A DNA stretch of 64,000 nt, taken from positions 248,001 through 312,000 of the forward strand of contig CAVRGS010000002.1 in assembly GCA_963720765.1 (NCBI GenBank), read 5' to 3'. Of this stretch, positions 60,388 through 64,000 are shown one piece after another. The position numbers and the translations under genes were made by a program. The DNA is from DASUAS01 sp963720765. GTDB taxonomy: Bacteria; Actinomycetota; Acidimicrobiia; IMCC26256; DASPTH01. The notes beneath the pieces were generated by a model. The model was given only the letters and a program-made list of their open reading frames with translations. It was not told where the DNA came from and did no database searches. Positions within the stretch are counted from its first letter, which is position 1, and each line of letters begins with the position of its first letter.

Positions 60388-60555
60388 ATGGGCCGGTTGC
60401 GCTATGCCGCGCGCCTCGGGGGCGAATTCGTCGCCTACTCGGTGGTGAACCGGGCGTGGTGGGTGGTACCGCTGGTGCTGCTCCTCGCGGTGGTGGCGCT
60501 CGCCATCGTGGTGGGGCAGGCCGCCGCTCCCTACACCCTCTACACCCTCTTCTGA
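60388..60555 (+). CDS. DUF5989 (SxtK-like) small membrane protein
   Basis: A 55-residue product: GRLRYAARLGGEFVAYSVVN, then one TM helix (WWVVPLVLLLAVVALAIVVGQ) and the end AAPYTLYTLF. An R-L-R-Y start, a W-W before the TM helix and a P-(F/Y)-x-Y-T-L-F end are the marks of DUF5989 proteins, which co-occur with NodU/CmcH-type carbamoyltransferases. The gene is first in the cassette and eight bases before the next start. Role unknown; membrane partner of the complex is a guess. Confidence 0.8.
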   Translation: MGRLRYAARLGGEFVAYSVVNRAWWVVPLVLLLAVVALAIVVGQAAAPYTLYTLF

Positions 60556-60563
60556 CTGCTGAC

Positions 60564-62270
60564 GTGACCCCGACGACCTGGCTGGAGATCCCCGAAGCGC
60601 CCCGCGACGCGCCCCCCAGCCGGTGGTGGCGCCTCGCGACGCGCCTGCTGCTCCCGTTGGCGTTCGCCGCGATCCTCTGGTGGATCGGGTTCACGGTCGG
60701 GGCGGTGCTCGTCGCCGTCGCAGTGGTGGTGCTCACGACCGTCGGCATCGTCAGCCCGCCGCTCTCTGCGCGCATCGAGCACCTCATGGGCCGCTTCGGC
60801 TACTGGGTCGGACGCCTGATCGCGGTGGTGCTGCTCACCATCGTGGATCTCTTCGTGTTCACACCGGTCGCGTTCTTCATGTGGCTGTTCCGCTACGACG
60901 CGCTCGCGCCCGGAGTCCGACGCGATGCGTCGTCGTTCTGGCACGGACACACCGGCCGCTCCTTGCCCACACGGCAGTTCGCCGACGAGCGTGCGCTCTT
61001 CGCTCCGGTCGGCTCGACACGCGCGCCACGGCGCCCGATGCTGCGCATCGCGACGGTCGTCGGCGTGGTGGCGCTGATCCTCCTCGCCGATCTCGGTGCG
61101 GGCTGGGTCTACGACGAGGTGAGCAGCGAGACGCACGGCACCGCGGCGGTCGCCGACTCCACGTTCTCCCCAGTCGACCAGCCCGCGCTGCGGGACAGCC
61201 CCTGGGCCGCCGAGGTGCTGGCCGAGCAGTCGAACATCCCGAGCGTCGCCGATCCGTTCCTCGGCTACCGGTTCGGCAACAAGACGTCGACGTACACCAA
61301 CATCGTCGACGGAGTGCGCACGAGCTACCAGTCGCACACGCCCGGGAAGCAGGTCTCGGTGTGGTTCTTCGGCTCCTCGGCGCTCTTCGGCGACGGGCAG
61401 CGCGACGATCACACCATCCCATCGGAGTTCGCGCGCCTCGCCGAGGCCGACGGCATCGCGCTCGAGGTGCGCAACTACGGCCGGCCCGGCATCGCCATGT
61501 GGCAGGAGCTCGAACTGTTCCAGCAGCTGGTGGCGTCGGGACAGAAGCCCGACCTCGCGGTCTTCTACGACGGCTTCAACGACCTCGCCTGGCAGATGAA
61601 CCTGGAGCTCAGCGCCGAACCCACCAACGTGTACGACGGCGCGCGCAACAAGGCGACCAACGCTGGCGCCAACGGTGTCGACGCCACCACCCAGACCTCC
61701 GGTGACTCGACGTCGTCCGGTTCGGGCACGACGTTCAGCGACGTGGTCGGCGCCTACTGGGACCAGAGCGCATCGCACCATGTGTACGACGCCCTGCACG
61801 ATCTCATCGCGGGATCCGACGCTCCGAGCGTCCAGTTCGCGAAGGGCGTCGACCAGAACCTGCCCGCGCAGACGCCGGCGCAGATCACCGAGGCGGCGCA
61901 CAACGCGGTCTCGATCCAGGCGCGCGCTGCGACGCTGGCAACCGCCGTCGCCAACTCGGCGGGCGCCGATGCCTCGTTCTTCTACCAGCCCACCGTGTTC
62001 ACGAAGAAGGTGCTGCCCGACGAGGAGGCGTACCGCAACCTCAACTCGTACGGGTCGGCACGGTGGGATCCCGCAACCGCCCAGTCGCGCGAGCTGCTGA
62101 AGTCCACGCCGTTCGTCGACCTCGGTGACGCGCTCGACAGCGCGACGACTCCGGTCATGTGGGACTTCGTGCACACCAACGAGGAGGGCGCGCGCCTCGC
62201 GGCGGCTGCGCTCTACTCGCGCCTGCTGCCGGCGCTGAGGGTGCGAGCCGGCGCGGCGGCGGGCCAGTGA
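60564..62270 (+). CDS. SxtJ-like membrane domain fused to SGNH hydrolase-like domain
   Basis: The product has 568 residues from GTG 60564. Residues ~20-150 hold TM helices with LMGRFGYWVGRLIAVVLLTIVDLFVFTPVAFFMWLFRYDAL and DASSFWHGH, the pattern of SxtJ proteins (G-x-x-x-x-R-I, T-P, D-x-L, S-x-W). A further TM helix at ~155-180 is followed by an outside SGNH-type domain: VSVWFFGSSALFGDGQR (nucleophile block), VRNYGRPGIAMWQE, AVFYDGFNDLAWQMN and the C-terminal MWDFVHTNEEGARLAA (Asp/His). It may carry or transfer an acyl or carbamoyl-bearing group at the membrane. The stop overlaps the next start. Confidence 0.8.
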   Translation: MTPTTWLEIPEAPRDAPPSRWWRLATRLLLPLAFAAILWWIGFTVGAVLVAVAVVVLTTVGIVSPPLSARIEHLMGRFGYWVGRLIAVVLLTIVDLFVFTPVAFFMWLFRYDALAPGVRRDASSFWHGHTGRSLPTRQFADERALFAPVGSTRAPRRPMLRIATVVGVVALILLADLGAGWVYDEVSSETHGTAAVADSTFSPVDQPALRDSPWAAEVLAEQSNIPSVADPFLGYRFGNKTSTYTNIVDGVRTSYQSHTPGKQVSVWFFGSSALFGDGQRDDHTIPSEFARLAEADGIALEVRNYGRPGIAMWQELELFQQLVASGQKPDLAVFYDGFNDLAWQMNLELSAEPTNVYDGARNKATNAGANGVDATTQTSGDSTSSGSGTTFSDVVGAYWDQSASHHVYDALHDLIAGSDAPSVQFAKGVDQNLPAQTPAQITEAAHNAVSIQARAATLATAVANSAGADASFFYQPTVFTKKVLPDEEAYRNLNSYGSARWDPATAQSRELLKSTPFVDLGDALDSATTPVMWDFVHTNEEGARLAAAALYSRLLPALRVRAGAAAGQ

Positions 62271-64000
62271 AGATCCTCGGTATCAGCGCCTTCTACCACG
62301 ACTCGGCGGCCGCGCTCGTCGTCGACGGCGAGCTCGTCGCCGCCGCGCAGGAGGAGCGCTTCACCCGCAAGAAGCACGACGCGGCGTTCCCCGAACGCGC
62401 CATCGCGTACTGCATGCAACGCGGCGCCGTCGGTCCCGAAGGTGTCGACGCGGTCGTCTACTACGACAAGCCGATCACCACGTTCGTCCGCTTGTTGAAG
62501 ACGTACCTGCGCGTCGGGCCGAAGGGCATCCGTTCGTTCTCGTCGGCGATGCCCGCGTGGACGCGCGAGAAGCTCTGGATCCCCTACGAGATCGAGCGCG
62601 GCCTCAAGCGCGTCGGTACGCCGATGCCGAAGGACCTCTGGTTCACCGAGCACCACGAGAGCCACGCCGCGAGCGCGTTCTTCCCGTCGCCCTTCGAGAG
62701 CGCGGCGATCCTCACGTTCGACGGCGTCGGGGAGTGGGCCACCAGCAGCATCGGAGTCGGGCGCGGCAACCGCATCGAGTTGCAGCGTCAGCTCAACTTC
62801 CCCAACTCGCTCGGTCTCCTCTACTCCGCGTTCACGTTCTTCTGCGGCTTCCGGGTGAACTCTGGCGAATACAAGCTCATGGGCCTCGCGCCCTACGGCA
62901 CGCCCGTCTACGTCGACGCCATCCGCGAGCACCTGCTCGACCTGCGACCCGACGGTTCGTTCCGCATGGAGATGAAGTACTTCAACTACCTCTCCGGACT
63001 CACGATGACGAACCGGAGGTTCGCCGACCTGTTCGGTGGTCCTCCGCGCAAGCCCGAGTCGGAGATCACCCGGCGCGAGCTCGACCTCGCGGCGTCGATC
63101 CAGGTCGTCACCGAAGACGTCGTGCTGACGATGGCACGCGCCGCCGCTGAGACCACTGGAGAGCGCAACGCGTGTCTCGCGGGTGGCGTTGCCCTCAACT
63201 GCGTCGCGAACGGGGTGCTGTTGCGCGAAGGTCCGTTCGAGAAACTCTGGGTCCAACCCGCGGCGGGCGACGCCGGTGGCGCGATCGGCGCTGCGTTGTA
63301 CGGCTGGCACCAGATCCTCGACCACCCGCGCGAGGTCGACGGCGTGCACGACCAGATGCAGGGCGCCTACCTCGGCCCGCGCTTCGGCGGCGACGAGGTG
63401 GCGGCATGGCTCGACGAGCGCGGCTACCCGTACGAGCGCCTCACTGGCGCGTCCCGTGCCGAACGTATCGCCGAGCGCATCGCCGACGGCGATGTCGTCG
63501 GGCTCCTGCAGGGCCGCATGGAGTTCGGCCCGCGCGCGCTCGGCCACCGGTCGATCGTCGGCGACCCGCGTTCGACCGCCATGCAGTCGATCATGAACCT
63601 GAAGATCAAGTACCGCGAGTCGTTCCGACCGTTCGCGCCCGCGGTGCTCGACGACCAGGCCAGCAAGTACTTCGAGATCGAACCCGGCATCGAGTCGCCG
63701 TACATGCTGCTCGTCGCCGACGTGCGTCCCGAGCTCCGGGTCGAGGACACGCACGACCACGAACGGGGTGCCGACCTGCGCACCTGGGTGAACGAGGTGC
63801 GTTCCACGATCCCGGCGGTCACCCACGTCGACTACTCGGCGCGGCTCCAGACCGTGGCCCGGGACACGAGTCCCGAGTTCCACGCCATCATCGAGGCCTT
63901 CGACCGACTCACCGGATGCCCGGTCGTGATCAACACGTCGTTCAACGTGCGCGGCGAGCCGATCGTGTGCACGCCGGAGGACGCCTACCGGTGCTTCATG
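62267..64000 (+). CDS. NodU/CmcH-type carbamoyltransferase, 3' end beyond the window
   Basis: 578 residues are present of about 610. GTG 62267 overlaps the SGNH stop (GTGA). N-terminal ASKHA-like part: ILGISAFYHDSAAALVVDGELVAAAQEERFTRKKHDAAFP, HHESHAASAFFPSPF (His motif), AILTFDGVGEW and SGEYKLMGLAPYG. C-terminal YrdC-like part: LAGGVALNCVANG, LQGRMEFGPRALGHRSIVGDPR, KYRESFRPFAPAVL and PVVINTSFNVRGEPIV. It transfers a carbamoyl group from carbamoyl phosphate, via carbamoyl-AMP, to a hydroxyl of an unknown acceptor. Confidence 0.93.
   Translation, partial: MKILGISAFYHDSAAALVVDGELVAAAQEERFTRKKHDAAFPERAIAYCMQRGAVGPEGVDAVVYYDKPITTFVRLLKTYLRVGPKGIRSFSSAMPAWTREKLWIPYEIERGLKRVGTPMPKDLWFTEHHESHAASAFFPSPFESAAILTFDGVGEWATSSIGVGRGNRIELQRQLNFPNSLGLLYSAFTFFCGFRVNSGEYKLMGLAPYGTPVYVDAIREHLLDLRPDGSFRMEMKYFNYLSGLTMTNRRFADLFGGPPRKPESEITRRELDLAASIQVVTEDVVLTMARAAAETTGERNACLAGGVALNCVANGVLLREGPFEKLWVQPAAGDAGGAIGAALYGWHQILDHPREVDGVHDQMQGAYLGPRFGGDEVAAWLDERGYPYERLTGASRAERIAERIADGDVVGLLQGRMEFGPRALGHRSIVGDPRSTAMQSIMNLKIKYRESFRPFAPAVLDDQASKYFEIEPGIESPYMLLVADVRPELRVEDTHDHERGADLRTWVNEVRSTIPAVTHVDYSARLQTVARDTSPEFHAIIEAFDRLTGCPVVINTSFNVRGEPIVCTPEDAYRCFM

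Noticed and set aside
60388..64000. Saxitoxin biosynthesis cluster
   Set aside because: Only the carbamoyltransferase-associated types are present; sxtA and other core genes are missing.

Overview
The window is high-GC, densely coded DNA from a free-living actinobacterium. The gene set (WhiB protein, actinobacterial acyl-CoA carboxylase epsilon subunit, paired ArsA-type ATPases, HspR and IdeR type operators) fits the Acidimicrobiia or a close relative. That placement is inference from gene content, not a database match. There is no phage, IS element, CRISPR array or rRNA; the only RNA gene seen is tRNA-Pro(CGG) at 35.6 kb.

Layout. 0-8.1 kb: accessory metabolism, regulators and an MMPL exporter. 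8.2-11 kb: the replication and repair block dnaX-ybaB-recR. 11-12.6 kb: three small membrane proteins that all begin with MTD plus a proline run. 12.6-27.9 kb: genes forming most of an ethylmalonyl-CoA pathway (thiolase, crotonyl-CoA carboxylase/reductase, epimerase, propionyl-CoA carboxylase beta and epsilon, 3-hydroxybutyryl-CoA dehydrogenase, ethylmalonyl-CoA mutase), with hsp20, a SulP transporter, a cell-wall hydrolase and an acyl-CoA ligase between them. 28-35.6 kb: iron storage (bfd-bfr), aspartate pathway (lysC-asd), a potassium channel beside a Pycsar-effector-like membrane protein, and a zinc-binding protein under a Zur-like box. 35.7-45.4 kb: response regulator, ArsA pair, NfeD, WhiB, metallo-hydrolase and a Fe-S assembly group (mrp, SufR-like regulator, erpA). 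45.5-47.7 kb: an unusually short xanthine-dehydrogenase-like protein and small membrane genes. 47.8-54.9 kb: four glutamine synthetases of three families plus a GlnR-like regulator. 54.9-60.3 kb: cellulose-synthase-like glycosyltransferase with PilZ domain, amidohydrolase, coiled-coil protein and SDR. 60.4-64 kb: a DUF5989 / SxtJ-SGNH / carbamoyltransferase cassette that runs off the edge.

Two global patterns stand out. First, about twenty start codons on both strands lie 6-9 bases after a TANNNT hexamer and lack a Shine-Dalgarno sequence, which predicts widespread leaderless transcription and fixes many start sites. Second, three large genes (MMPL, GSIII, glycosyltransferase) are each split by one base, and several small genes look similarly damaged. 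Because unrelated core genes are hit in GC-rich runs, assembly or sequencing indels are at least as likely as real pseudogenes.
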